Origin: JAXMHB01 sp046346965
GTDB taxonomy: Bacteria > Pseudomonadota > Gammaproteobacteria > Xanthomonadales > SZUA-5
DNA: 64,000 bases
Direction: 5' to 3'
Assembly: GCA_046346965.1 (NCBI GenBank)
Contig: JAXMHB010000003.1
Location: 310,001-374,000 of the forward strand
Under the pieces are notes generated by a model that was not told the DNA's origin, made no database searches, and saw nothing but the letters and a program-made list of their open reading frames with translations. Made by a program: the position numbers and the translations under genes. Below, piece by piece: positions 14,409 to 22,847 of the stretch. Position 1 is the first letter of the stretch. The number at the start of each line of letters is the position of its first letter.

Positions 14409-15337
14409 GCGCGGGTTACTCCAAGCAGGCGCAAAGCTTCATCCGCATCACGCCGGATCTGCAGGACCAGGGAATCGAGGTCGGCAAAATGCCACTCGTC
14501 CCTTTGCTTCGCAATGAAATCCACTGTAAGCCGGCGACCGTAGAGATCGCCATCGAAATCAAAAAGATGCACTTCGAGCAGCAGTTCCTTGCCGCCGACC
14601 GCCGGACGGTAGCCGAGGCTGGCGACGCCCGGATGCTGCGTCAGCCCCGCACCGCTCACGCGCACGGCAAAGATCCCGCCGAAGCCCTGTGAGTTCTGCG
14701 GCCAGCGCAGATTCGCGGTCGGAAAGCCAAGCTGGCGACCCAACTGCTGGCCGCGCACCACGCGGCCGCTGTAGGTGTAGCGGCGGCCCAGCCAGCGCTC
14801 AGCGCGATCAAAGTCCGAATTCAACAGCGCTTCGCGGACGCGCGTGCTGCTGATGCGCTCGCCGTCGGCCGTCATCGCCGCAATCTCGCGTGCACGGTAG
14901 CCGTGCCGCTCACCCACCGACTGCAGAAGCTCCAGGTCCCCATCGCGGCCGCGCCCGAAACGAAAGCCGGGGCCCACCCACACCTCGCGCGCGCCGAGTG
15001 CATCCGCCAGCACCTGCTCGGCGAAGGCCTCGGCGCTCATCGACGCCAGCGCGTCGTTGAAGCGCAGACACAGCAGCCGATCGATGCCGGCCGCGCGCAA
15101 TCGCTCACAGCGCTCGCGAAAGGGCGTGATTCGAAACACCGGCGCGCGCCGGAAGTGTTGGCGCGGCAAGGGCTCGAAGCTGACGACCGTCGCAGCGAGC
15201 CCCAGCATATCGGCGCGCTCACGCAACTGGCGCAGCAGGGCCTGATGCCCAAGGTGTACGCCGTCGAAGGCACCAATCGCGACGACTGCGCCGCGCGAGT
15301 GTTTGCCTGCGTTCAGAGGATCCCGACAAAGCTTCAT
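14405..15337 (-). CDS. ribF: bifunctional riboflavin kinase/FAD synthetase
   Basis: This is RibF, 310 residues, which makes FMN and FAD from riboflavin. The N-terminal adenylyltransferase domain shows GAFDGVHLGHQALL (about residues 22-35). The C-terminal kinase domain shows the GQQLGRQLGFPTANL loop. The ATG at 15337 gives MKLCRDPLNAGKHS; the frame upstream of it runs into the end of murJ without conserved sequence. It lies 31 bp downstream of the murJ stop. Confidence 0.95.
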   Translation of the reverse strand: MKLCRDPLNAGKHSRGAVVAIGAFDGVHLGHQALLRQLRERADMLGLAATVVSFEPLPRQHFRRAPVFRITPFRERCERLRAAGIDRLLCLRFNDALASMSAEAFAEQVLADALGAREVWVGPGFRFGRGRDGDLELLQSVGERHGYRAREIAAMTADGERISSTRVREALLNSDFDRAERWLGRRYTYSGRVVRGQQLGRQLGFPTANLRWPQNSQGFGGIFAVRVSGAGLTQHPGVASLGYRPAVGGKELLLEVHLFDFDGDLYGRRLTVDFIAKQRDEWHFADLDSLVLQIRRDADEALRLLGVTRA

Positions 15338-15368
15338 GACGCAATGCGGCAAAAGCCGAGGAGTATAT

Positions 15369-16937
15369 TCAGCTCGGCGTGATCGCGCTGCGGTCACGCA
15401 GATGCCGCGGGCGCAGCCCGAACAGCATGGCAGTGCCCAGATAGGCGATGCCGCCCGCAGCAACTGCCGCACTCAGCGCCAGCAGTCGCCCAGGAGCTCC
15501 CAGGCTGGGCATCGGCGGCAGCAGCCCGCGCACCCACAGCACCGACAGCGCCGAGGTCAGGGTGGCCACCGCGAGCGTCATGCCATAGCGCCGCCAGCCG
15601 GCCGCCGCCTGATACACCCCGGTCTGGCGCAGCCAGTAGTACAACAATCCGGCGTTGATGTAGCCCGCCAGTCCGCTGGAGAGCGCCAACCCGGCATGCG
15701 CGCCGGGCTTGCCTGCCCACCACCAGAGACCCACGAACAGGCCATTCATCAGGATATTGGCCAACATGCTGGCGATTCCCGCCTTGACCGGCGTACGCGT
15801 GTCTTGGCGGGCGTAGAAGGCCGGCGCCAGCACCTTCACGGCAATGAAGGCCGGCAGCCCGACCGACAGTGCGGCAAGGCTCAGCGCCGACATCTCGGCG
15901 TCCAACGCGCTGAAACGGCCATAGCCGAACAAGGTCCAGAACATCGGCTCTGCCAGCAGGACCAGCAACACCGTGGTTGGCAGCGCGATGAACAGCCCCA
16001 GGCGCAAGGCCCAATCGATCGAATGGCTGAAGCCAGCAGGGTCGCGCTCCGCGTGGCGTCCGGACAGATGCGGCAAGATCACGGTACCGAGCGCCACACC
16101 GAAGATCCCGAGCGGGAACTCGAGCAGGCGATCGGTGTAGTAGAGCCAGGTCACGCTGCCGGTGACCAGGAACGAGGCGATCAAGGTATCGACCAGCAGA
16201 TTGACCTGCGCCACCGAGGAACCGAACAGGGTCGGGATCATCAGCGTCAGCACCTTGCGCACGCCGGAATCGCGCCAGCCCCAGCGCGGGCGTGGCAACA
16301 TGCCCAGTTGGATCAGTCCCGGGATCTGCATCAGCAATTGCAGGGCACCACCCAGCAACACGCCCCAGGCGAGCGCCATCACTGGCTGCTCGAAGTACGG
16401 CGCGGCCCAGAGCGCCGCGGCAATCAGCGCGATGTTGAGCAGCACCGGCGACAGCGCCGGCAGCGCGAAGCGGCTGAAGCTGTTGAGGATGCCACCGGCA
16501 AAACCCGCCAGCGAAATCAACAAGATGTACGGGAAGGTCACACGCAGCATGTCGGCCGTCAGCGCAAACTTCTCGGGCTTGTCGAGGAAGCCCGGCGCGA
16601 ACACGGTGACAAAGGCCGGCGCCGCGAGGATGCCAAGACCGACCACCATCAGCAGGATCGCAGCCAATGTGCCGCAGACGTGATCGATGAAGTGCCGTAG
16701 CGCCTCACGATCGCCGCGCGCCTTGTACTCGGCCAACACGGGGACGAAAGCCAGCGAGAAGGAGCCTTCGGCGAACAGGCGCCGCATGAAGTTTGGAATG
16801 CGGAAGGCGACGTAAAAGGCGTCGGTGGCCAGACTGGCGCCAAACTTCTGGGCAAACACCAGATCGCGCACGAAACCCAGGACTCGGGACAGCAGCGTCA
16901 ACAGGCCGACGGTAGCGGTGGCGCGTAGCAGCTTCAC
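15369..16937 (-). CDS. murJ: lipid II flippase MurJ
   Basis: This is MurJ, 522 residues with about 14 hydrophobic segments, which flips lipid II across the inner membrane for peptidoglycan synthesis. Family features include SRVLGFVRDLVFA near the N-terminus and LRRLFAEGSFSLAFVPVLAEYK. I chose the GTG at 16937, which gives VKLLRATATVGLLT and matches other MurJ N-termini. An ATG further upstream (MTKGG) would add 34 residues with no membrane character. The start diverges from rpsT. Confidence 0.93.
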   Translation of the reverse strand: MKLLRATATVGLLTLLSRVLGFVRDLVFAQKFGASLATDAFYVAFRIPNFMRRLFAEGSFSLAFVPVLAEYKARGDREALRHFIDHVCGTLAAILLMVVGLGILAAPAFVTVFAPGFLDKPEKFALTADMLRVTFPYILLISLAGFAGGILNSFSRFALPALSPVLLNIALIAAALWAAPYFEQPVMALAWGVLLGGALQLLMQIPGLIQLGMLPRPRWGWRDSGVRKVLTLMIPTLFGSSVAQVNLLVDTLIASFLVTGSVTWLYYTDRLLEFPLGIFGVALGTVILPHLSGRHAERDPAGFSHSIDWALRLGLFIALPTTVLLVLLAEPMFWTLFGYGRFSALDAEMSALSLAALSVGLPAFIAVKVLAPAFYARQDTRTPVKAGIASMLANILMNGLFVGLWWWAGKPGAHAGLALSSGLAGYINAGLLYYWLRQTGVYQAAAGWRRYGMTLAVATLTSALSVLWVRGLLPPMPSLGAPGRLLALSAAVAAGGIAYLGTAMLFGLRPRHLRDRSAITPS

Positions 16938-17107
16938 GCAGAATCTCGCGGACGAGAATGGGAGCGCGAGTCTAGACACCCCGGTTGCGGCGCTGCGCGC
17001 GCGGACGGCAGTTGCCTGCTGACTGCCGCCTTTGGTCATTCTGAACCCGCCACCGCGGACACCCACTGCCATTGAACTGACCGATGCGCGACACGCGCGG
17101 CTTTTCG

Positions 17108-17137
17108 TTGACGCACGTGCGCCTACCTCGCTATGCT
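17108..17137 (+). promoter_or_regulatory. sigma-70 promoter of rpsT
   Basis: TTGACG (17108-17113) and TATGCT (17132-17137) are separated by 18 bp, about 43 bp upstream of the rpsT start. The strength fits a ribosomal protein gene transcribed alone. Confidence 0.6.
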
Positions 17138-17179
17138 CCGCGGTCTTTTGTTCAGCCCCGTTGTTTCCGGAGTCCTAGA

Positions 17180-17458
17180 GTGGCCAATATCAAGTCCGCC
17201 AAGAAGCGTGCGCGTCAGGCCGACAAGCGCAACGCCCACAATTCCAGCGTCCGTTCGATGCTGCGCACCGCGATCAAGAAGGTCGTGAAGTCCATCGACG
17301 CCGGCGATCAGGCGGGCGCGGAAGCGGCGCTGAAGACCGCCGTGCCGATCATCGATCGCATTTCTGCGCACGGCTTCATTCACAAGAACAAGGCCGCGCG
17401 CCACAAGAGCCGTCTGACGGCCGCGATCCGCAAGCTCGGCGGCCAGCCGACTGCTTGA
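17180..17458 (+). CDS. rpsT: 30S ribosomal protein S20
   Basis: This is ribosomal protein S20, 92 residues, rich in Lys and Arg. A GTG start at 17180 gives VANIKSAKKRARQADKRN, the family N-terminus. The frame extending to 17084 overlaps the promoter and is not coding. The gene stands alone, with its own promoter and a strong terminator. S20 is often autoregulated at translation, for which non-AUG starts are known; that is family knowledge and not shown here. Confidence 0.96.
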   Translation: MANIKSAKKRARQADKRNAHNSSVRSMLRTAIKKVVKSIDAGDQAGAEAALKTAVPIIDRISAHGFIHKNKAARHKSRLTAAIRKLGGQPTA

Positions 17459-17478
17459 TCGCTGCAGATTGCGCTCAA

Positions 17479-17507
17479 CAAAAAGCCGGCTGACTGCCGG
17501 CTTTTTT
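17479..17507. terminator. bidirectional rho-independent terminator between rpsT and obgE
   Basis: A perfect stem of GCCGGC with a TGACT loop (17485-17501) is followed by six T residues and preceded by a run of A. It can stop rpsT transcripts from the left and obgE transcripts from the right. Confidence 0.93.
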
Positions 17508-17523
17508 GTGCGCCACGGCCAGA

Positions 17524-18564
17524 TCAGCCCAACTGCTCGGGCTCGGCCGGTCGCTTCAGCCGCTCCAACTCGGCCATGGTCGCGTGGATCAGCGGCTCCA
17601 GCCCCTGACGTTCCGCGGCAGAGATCAGGTACACCGGGCCCTTCCAGCGCAAACTGCGCTTGAGCTTGCGCGCGCGCTCCTGCGCCTCGCCGTCGATCAA
17701 GGCATCGGCCTTGTTCAACACCAGCCAACGCGGCTTGGCTTCGAGCTCGGGATCAAACTTCTTCAACTCGCGCTCGATGGCGCGCACCTGGCGTCCCAAG
17801 GACAAGGCCTCGTCGAAAGGCGCGATGTCCACGACCTGCCACAGCAGACGCGTGCGCTGCAGATGCTTGAGAAAGTGCACGCCAAGTCCTGCACCCTCGG
17901 ACGCGCCCTCGATCAGCCCGGGAATATCGGCCACCACGAAGCTGCGATCGGTACTGACGCGCACCACGCCGAGATTGGGATGCAAAGTGGTAAACGGATA
18001 GTCCGCCACCTTCGGCGTGGCCGCCGAGATCGCGCGGATCAAGGTGGACTTGCCGGCGTTCGGGAAGCCGAGCAGACCCACATCCGCCAGCACCTTGAGC
18101 TCAAGCTTCAGCTCGCGCTCCTCGCCCGGCGTTCCCGGCGTGGCGCGACGCGGCGCCCGATTCACCGAACTCTTGAAGTGCACGTTGCCGAGGCCGCCGC
18201 GGCCACCCTGTGCAACCAGCAGGATCTGCCCGTGCTGGGTCAGATCGCCAATCAGCTCGTCGGTGCCGGCGTCGATCACCACGGTGCCGACCGGAACTCG
18301 GATGGTGAGATCGTCACCACCCTTGCCGTAGCACTGGCGACTCATGCCGTTCTGGCCGCGCTCGGCACGGAAGTGACGCTGATGGCGGAAATCCACCAGG
18401 GTATTGAGCCCCTCGTCGGCGATCAGATAGATGCTGCCGCCTGAGCCGCCATCGCCGCCGTCGGGACCGCCCAAGGGGATGAACTTCTCGCGCCGGAAGC
18501 TCACGCACCCGTTGCCACCGTTGCCGGCGTACACCTGAATACGCGCCTCATCGACGAACTTCAT
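17524..18564 (-). CDS. obgE: GTPase ObgE/CgtA
   Basis: This is the ribosome-assembly GTPase Obg, 346 residues. The glycine-rich Obg fold starts MKFVDEARIQVYAGNGGNG. The G domain shows GFPNAGKST, DIPGLIEGA and NKAD. The C-terminal tail is short, as is common in gammaproteobacteria. It follows rplU and rpmA, the usual order, but a terminator-like hairpin lies between rpmA and obgE, so part of the transcripts may stop there. Confidence 0.97.
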   Translation of the reverse strand: MKFVDEARIQVYAGNGGNGCVSFRREKFIPLGGPDGGDGGSGGSIYLIADEGLNTLVDFRHQRHFRAERGQNGMSRQCYGKGGDDLTIRVPVGTVVIDAGTDELIGDLTQHGQILLVAQGGRGGLGNVHFKSSVNRAPRRATPGTPGEERELKLELKVLADVGLLGFPNAGKSTLIRAISAATPKVADYPFTTLHPNLGVVRVSTDRSFVVADIPGLIEGASEGAGLGVHFLKHLQRTRLLWQVVDIAPFDEALSLGRQVRAIERELKKFDPELEAKPRWLVLNKADALIDGEAQERARKLKRSLRWKGPVYLISAAERQGLEPLIHATMAELERLKRPAEPEQLG

Positions 18565-18595
18565 TACTGCAACCCCGTTTTCCAGTCGCCCAAAC

Positions 18596-18620
18596 GAAAA
18601 GCCCCGCGCAGGGCGGGGCC
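18596..18620 (-). terminator. terminator-like hairpin after rpmA
   Basis: On the minus strand GCGGGGC... GCCCCGC forms a 7-bp GC stem (18601-18607 with 18613-18619) followed by TTTTCGTTT. It lies between rpmA and obgE and is probably a partial terminator that reduces obgE expression. Confidence 0.7.
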
Positions 18621-18647
18621 TTTACGCACATCGCTAGGACCAATTGC

Positions 18648-18905
18648 TCAGCCCGACACGACGCTCACGAAGCGGCGATTCTGCGGACCCGCCACCTTGA
18701 ATTCCACCTTGCCGTCGGTCAACGCGTAGAGCGTGTGATCGCGGCCGATACCGACGCCGCGACCAGCGTGGAACTGCGTACCGCGCTGACGCACGATGAT
18801 GTTGCCAGCCTCAACGGCCTGACCGCCGAACAGCTTCACGCCCAGATACTTCGGGTTCGAGTCGCGACCGTTGCGAGTCGAGCCGCCTGCCTTTTTATGT
18901 GCCAT
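18648..18905 (-). CDS. rpmA: 50S ribosomal protein L27
   Basis: This is ribosomal protein L27, 85 residues, whose N-terminal tail reaches the peptidyl transferase centre. It begins MAHKKAGGSTRNGRDS with no cleavable extension of the Firmicutes type. It follows rplU by 24 bp in the same transcript. Confidence 0.97.
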   Translation of the reverse strand: MAHKKAGGSTRNGRDSNPKYLGVKLFGGQAVEAGNIIVRQRGTQFHAGRGVGIGRDHTLYALTDGKVEFKVAGPQNRRFVSVVSG

Positions 18906-18929
18906 GACTTAATCCTCGGACTCGATCGA

Positions 18930-19241
18930 TCAGGCGTTGATGCCCGTGATCTCGATCTCAGTGTAGTGCTGACGATGACCCTGCTGCTTGCGGTGATGCT
19001 TGCGGCGACGGAAGTGCACGATGTACACCTTGTCGGCGCGGCCATGGCTCTTCACCGTGGCAGCAACCTTGGCACCAGCCACCAGCGGAGCGCCGACCGA
19101 AATCGAATCACCGTTGGCAACCAGCATCACCTGATCCAGCTCGATGACGTCGCCCGGGGCGGCGTCGAGCTTCTCGACCTTCAGAACATCACCGGGGGCT
19201 GCACGGTACTGCTTGCCACCAGTTGCAAAAACGGCGTACAT
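18930..19241 (-). CDS. rplU: 50S ribosomal protein L21
   Basis: This is ribosomal protein L21, 103 residues. It begins MYAVFATGGKQYRAAPGD and contains the conserved RRRKHHRKQQGHRQ segment near the C-terminus. It is the first gene of rplU-rpmA-obgE and lies 42 bp downstream of a near-consensus promoter. Confidence 0.97.
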   Translation of the reverse strand: MYAVFATGGKQYRAAPGDVLKVEKLDAAPGDVIELDQVMLVANGDSISVGAPLVAGAKVAATVKSHGRADKVYIVHFRRRKHHRKQQGHRQHYTEIEITGINA

Positions 19242-19282
19242 GACGAGACCTCGTCCGCTGAGTCTTAAAACAAAGGAGCGGG

Positions 19283-19311
19283 ACTATAACCTTCACCGAC
19301 CCACCGGTCAA
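19283..19311 (-). promoter_or_regulatory. sigma-70 promoter of rplU-rpmA
   Basis: On the minus strand TTGACC (19306-19311) and TATAGT (19283-19288) are separated by exactly 17 bp. The rplU ATG follows 42 bp downstream. This is among the best promoter matches in the window. The rest of the 315-bp gap to 19557 shows only a short GC hairpin near 19328-19348 and no gene that I can support. Confidence 0.75.
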
Positions 19312-19556
19312 TGCAGCGCAGATCAGTCTGCGATCCCGCTTCGGGGTCGCGGACGATAGCGCAAAGCGGCACACAGGTGGGCACGCAGACGATGAGAAAT
19401 CCAAGACTGTTCAGAAACGCAGACTCAGGACGCTCAGCCGGGGCTACGCCCGCTGCGCGGTCCCGGCACAATGGCGCACAATCTGCTTGGAAGCTGTCTG
19501 GCAAGCCGCGCCGGCTTGAACTTGCGCACAGTCTCACCACCGCCTGCAGGCTCAGT

Positions 19557-19949
19557 ATGCTCAATCAGAAACCCAGTGCAGAGGATGCGCCGTTGACCGG
19601 ACATGTGATTCTGGATCGCCGCCAAGAGCCGCGCTTCGAGCTGCCGGGCCGCTTTCGCCGTCTCGCGGCCGACGCCCCCAGCGGGCGGGTGGTTGACTTG
19701 TCGCTGAACGGGGCGCTGCTGGAGTGCGATGGCGCGGTCTCCTGCAAGGCCGGAGATGTGCTGGAGATACTGCTCGAATTGGACGAATCCCGACCTTTTG
19801 CGGCACAAGTGCGCATCGCGCACGTGCAGGGCGCGCGTCTGGGCGTGGAGTTCCATGAGATCGAGCCGCAGGCCTTCGAAATGCTGTCGGATCTGGTGCT
19901 CGCCCTGCGGCGCGCGCCGGCGCTGGCGAAGATCAGCATCGGCAGCTAA
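19557..19949 (+). CDS. PilZ domain protein
   Basis: This is a 130-residue single-domain PilZ protein, expected to bind cyclic di-GMP. The binding motifs are visible: DRRQEPRFE (Arg 21, 22 and 26) and DLSLNGALLE (residues 47-56, D-x-S-x-x-G type). The ATG at 19557 gives MLNQKPSAEDAP; a frame running back to 19311 has no conserved content. It precedes the TANGO2-like gene by only 5 bp, so they are probably co-transcribed. What it controls is unknown; a GGDEF protein is encoded 18 kb away. Confidence 0.88.
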   Translation: MLNQKPSAEDAPLTGHVILDRRQEPRFELPGRFRRLAADAPSGRVVDLSLNGALLECDGAVSCKAGDVLEILLELDESRPFAAQVRIAHVQGARLGVEFHEIEPQAFEMLSDLVLALRRAPALAKISIGS

Positions 19950-19954
19950 GCCAC

Positions 19955-20716
19955 GTGTGCCTGGTGGCCATCGCGTGGGATTGCCACCCGCGCTATCGGC
20001 TGGTGGTTGCCGCCAATCGCGATGAGTACTACGCCAGGCCCAGCGCGCCGGCAGCCGAATGGGAGGAACTGCCCGGCGTCTATGGCGGACGCGATCTGCA
20101 GAGCGGCGGCTCCTGGATGGCGGCCGATCGCCGCGGACGGCTGGCGCTGGTCACCAACATCCGCCAACCGGATCCGCATTCAGGCGAGAGCCGCGGCGCA
20201 CTGGTGCAGCAAGCGATGCGCTCGGAGCGCACGATGGAACTGCAGGCATTGACCTTCGCCGCGGACGCTGCGCACTACCGACCGTTCAATCTGGTGTTGG
20301 CCGACACCCATGGGCTGCTGCGTCTGCATGGTCCAACGGCACGGGTGGACCGGCTGCCGGCCGGAATCTACGGAATCAGCAACGGCGCCTTCGATCCGCC
20401 GTGGCCGAAAACGGCGCGACTGATGAAGGCGCTGGCCGACTGGTGCGAGTCCGCAAGTGCCGATTCGGAGTACCTGCTGACGGCGCTGGCCGATCGTCGC
20501 GTTGCGGCCGACGCCGAGTTGCCGGATACCGGCATCGGCCTCGAGCGCGAGCGCTTCTTGTCGGCCAGCTTTCTGGCCAGCGAGCACTACGGCACCCGCG
20601 CCAGCAGCGTGCTCACGGTCGGGCTTGACGGCATCGCCACCTTGATCGAGCGCAGTTTCGCGCCTTTCGGACAGCCTGCGGGCCAGCGCGAGCTGCGCTG
20701 GCCGCTGCAGGACTGA
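19955..20716 (+). CDS. NRDE/TANGO2 family protein
   Basis: This is a 253-residue member of the NRDE (DUF833, TANGO2) family. It starts with GTG and reads MCLVAIAWDCHPRYRLVVAANRDE. The conserved Cys 2 and the NRDE signature are both present, followed by the GGRDLQSGGSWMA segment. TANGO2 proteins have been linked to haem trafficking and to lipid metabolism; the bacterial role is not settled. It lies directly after the PilZ gene and converges with the helicase gene, with 2 bp between stops. Confidence 0.85.
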   Translation: MCLVAIAWDCHPRYRLVVAANRDEYYARPSAPAAEWEELPGVYGGRDLQSGGSWMAADRRGRLALVTNIRQPDPHSGESRGALVQQAMRSERTMELQALTFAADAAHYRPFNLVLADTHGLLRLHGPTARVDRLPAGIYGISNGAFDPPWPKTARLMKALADWCESASADSEYLLTALADRRVAADAELPDTGIGLERERFLSASFLASEHYGTRASSVLTVGLDGIATLIERSFAPFGQPAGQRELRWPLQD

Positions 20717-20718
20717 GC

Positions 20719-22695
20719 TCAGCTGCGCGGCTTGCGCGGCTTGCCGGCGTCCGCGCGCGGACGCTTGGTCGGGCCGCCGGTGGGCGGGTCGACCTTGCTG
20801 ATGCGCAGCATGCGGCCTGACACCCAGACCTTCTTCAGGTGCTGGAAAATCTCCTTGGGCATGCCGGCCGGCAGTTCGATCGTACTGTGCTCGTCCTCGA
20901 TCGAGATGCGCCCCATGTAGCGACTTTCGAGACCGGCTTCGTTGGCAATGGCGCCTACCAGGTTGCCCGGCTTGAGGCCGTGCGTGCTGCCGACCTCGAC
21001 GCGATACAGCTCCAGATCCGGCGCATCCTGCGGGCGCTCGGCACGCTCGGCGCGCACCTTGGCCGGACGCACGCGCTCGGCGCTGCGTTCGCTGCTCGGC
21101 GCCTCAGCGCTGCGCTCACGTACACTCGGGGCGCGTTCGGGCGTGGCGGCGCGCTCCGCAGGCGCGCGCTCGCCGCTTTCGGCGCGCGCAGGCGCCTCGG
21201 GCCGACTGCGCTCGGGGCGTGGCGGTCGCGATTCGCGCGGTGGACGCTCCGCATCGACGCCCTTGTAGGAGCTCGCACCGGCCCGCGCCGGGCGCTCGTA
21301 CTCGCGCGGGGAACGCGGTGCCGGGCCACGCGCTTCGGCGAGCGGCGCCTCGCCCGGCAGCGTGGTGTCACCGCTCGGCGGCAACAGCAGCGGCGTCTTG
21401 CCCTGCACCATGCGCGCCAGCGCCGCCGCGACATCGAGTTCCGACACCTCGTTCTGGTGTACGTACTCCTCGATGATGCGCCGGAAGACATCGAGATCAG
21501 TGGCCTCCATGGCCTCGCTGATGCGCGCCTGGAAGCGCGCGATGCGCTTCTCGTTGACCGCCTGCACCGAGGGCAAAAGCATCGGATCGATCGGCTGCCG
21601 CGTCGAGCGCTCGATCGCGCGCAGTAGATGGCGCTCGCGCGGCGTCACGAACAGGATGGCATCGCCACTGCGCCCGGCACGCCCGGTGCGGCCGATGCGA
21701 TGCACATAGGCCTCGCTGTCGTAGGGAATGTCGTAGTTCAGCACGTGGCTGATGCGCTCGACGTCCAGACCGCGCGCAGCGACGTCGGTGGCGACCAGAA
21801 TGTCGAGCTGGCCTTCCTTGAGCCGCGCGATAGTCTTTTCGCGCTGCGACTGCTGCAGATCGCCATTGATCGCCGCAGCGGCAAATCCGCGCGCCGACAG
21901 CCGCTCGGCGAGCTCTTCCGTGCCCTGCTTGGTGCGGGCGAACACGATCATCGCCTCGAAGGGCTCGGCCTCCAGAATGCGCGTCAGCGCGTCCAGCTTG
22001 TTGACGCCGCTGACCAGCCAGTAGCGCTGGCGGATGGCCGCCGCGGTGGTCGTGCTGGAGCGGATCGTGACCTCGGTCGGATCCTTCAGATGCGTCTGCG
22101 CGATGCGCCGGATCACGCTCGGCATGGTCGCCGAGAACAGCGCGATCTGCCGCGTGGCCGGCGTGTGCTGCAGGATGTGCTCGACATCGTCGATGAAGCC
22201 CATGCGCAGCATTTCATCGGCCTCGTCGAGCACCGCCACGCGCAGTTCCGACAGGTCCAGCGTGCCGCGCGCCAGGTGATCCTTGATGCGACCCGGCGTA
22301 CCGACGACTACGTGCGTGCCGCGCGCCAGTCCGTGCAACTGCGCGCCGTAGCCCTGACCGCCGTAGATCGGCAGTACGCGGAAATCCGGCAGCTTCTGCG
22401 CATAGCGCTGAAAGGCTTCGGAAACCTGGATCGCCAGTTCCCGAGTCGGCGCCAGCACCAGCGCCTGCGGCTTGGCGCGGCTCATGTCGAGCTTGGCCAG
22501 GATCGGCAGCGCGAAGGCGGCGGTCTTGCCGGTGCCGGTTTGCGCCTGCCCCAGCACATCGCGTCCGGCCAGCAGCGGTGGGATGGTCGCCGCCTGAATC
22601 GGCGACGGCGATTCATAGCCCACGCTGGTCAGCGTGTCGAGCAGGGCGGAGGGCAGTCCGAGTTCGGCAAAGGTCGCGGGTACTTCGTCAGTCAT
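20719..22695 (-). CDS. deaD: DEAD-box RNA helicase (DeaD/CsdA type)
   Basis: This is a 658-residue ATP-dependent RNA helicase, probably acting in ribosome assembly and cold growth. Motifs in order: AQTGTGKT (Walker A), PTRELA, LDEADEM, SAT (FSATMP) and HRIGRTGRAGR. After the helicase core comes a long Arg/Glu/Pro/Ser-rich low-complexity linker (about residues 455-565). A DbpA-type RNA-binding domain then follows (LYRVEVGSTHGLKPGNLVGAI) near the end. This domain order fits DeaD/CsdA better than RhlE or RhlB. Confidence 0.92.
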   Translation of the reverse strand: MTDEVPATFAELGLPSALLDTLTSVGYESPSPIQAATIPPLLAGRDVLGQAQTGTGKTAAFALPILAKLDMSRAKPQALVLAPTRELAIQVSEAFQRYAQKLPDFRVLPIYGGQGYGAQLHGLARGTHVVVGTPGRIKDHLARGTLDLSELRVAVLDEADEMLRMGFIDDVEHILQHTPATRQIALFSATMPSVIRRIAQTHLKDPTEVTIRSSTTTAAAIRQRYWLVSGVNKLDALTRILEAEPFEAMIVFARTKQGTEELAERLSARGFAAAAINGDLQQSQREKTIARLKEGQLDILVATDVAARGLDVERISHVLNYDIPYDSEAYVHRIGRTGRAGRSGDAILFVTPRERHLLRAIERSTRQPIDPMLLPSVQAVNEKRIARFQARISEAMEATDLDVFRRIIEEYVHQNEVSELDVAAALARMVQGKTPLLLPPSGDTTLPGEAPLAEARGPAPRSPREYERPARAGASSYKGVDAERPPRESRPPRPERSRPEAPARAESGERAPAERAATPERAPSVRERSAEAPSSERSAERVRPAKVRAERAERPQDAPDLELYRVEVGSTHGLKPGNLVGAIANEAGLESRYMGRISIEDEHSTIELPAGMPKEIFQHLKKVWVSGRMLRISKVDPPTGGPTKRPRADAGKPRKPRS

Positions 22696-22847
22696 GATCT
22701 TCCTGGAGCAACATGGATCGAGCTCGCAGGCTGCGAACCGGGCTGCATTCTAGCCCCGAACGTGCTGAACATAGGCAGCGGCGCAGGTCACACGCGGGCC
22801 GCCGCCGGCGAGGCAGCGACCCTGAGCCAGTACGCTGCCGCAGGCGA

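Noticed and set aside
11547..14543. A 998-codon open frame on the plus strand opposite ileS
   Set aside because: Same reason: composition-driven antisense frame over a confirmed tRNA synthetase gene.
16937..17072. Longer MurJ with an N-terminal extension
   Set aside because: The extra residues are polar and low-complexity and precede the conserved MurJ N-terminus; GTG at 16937 fits the family.
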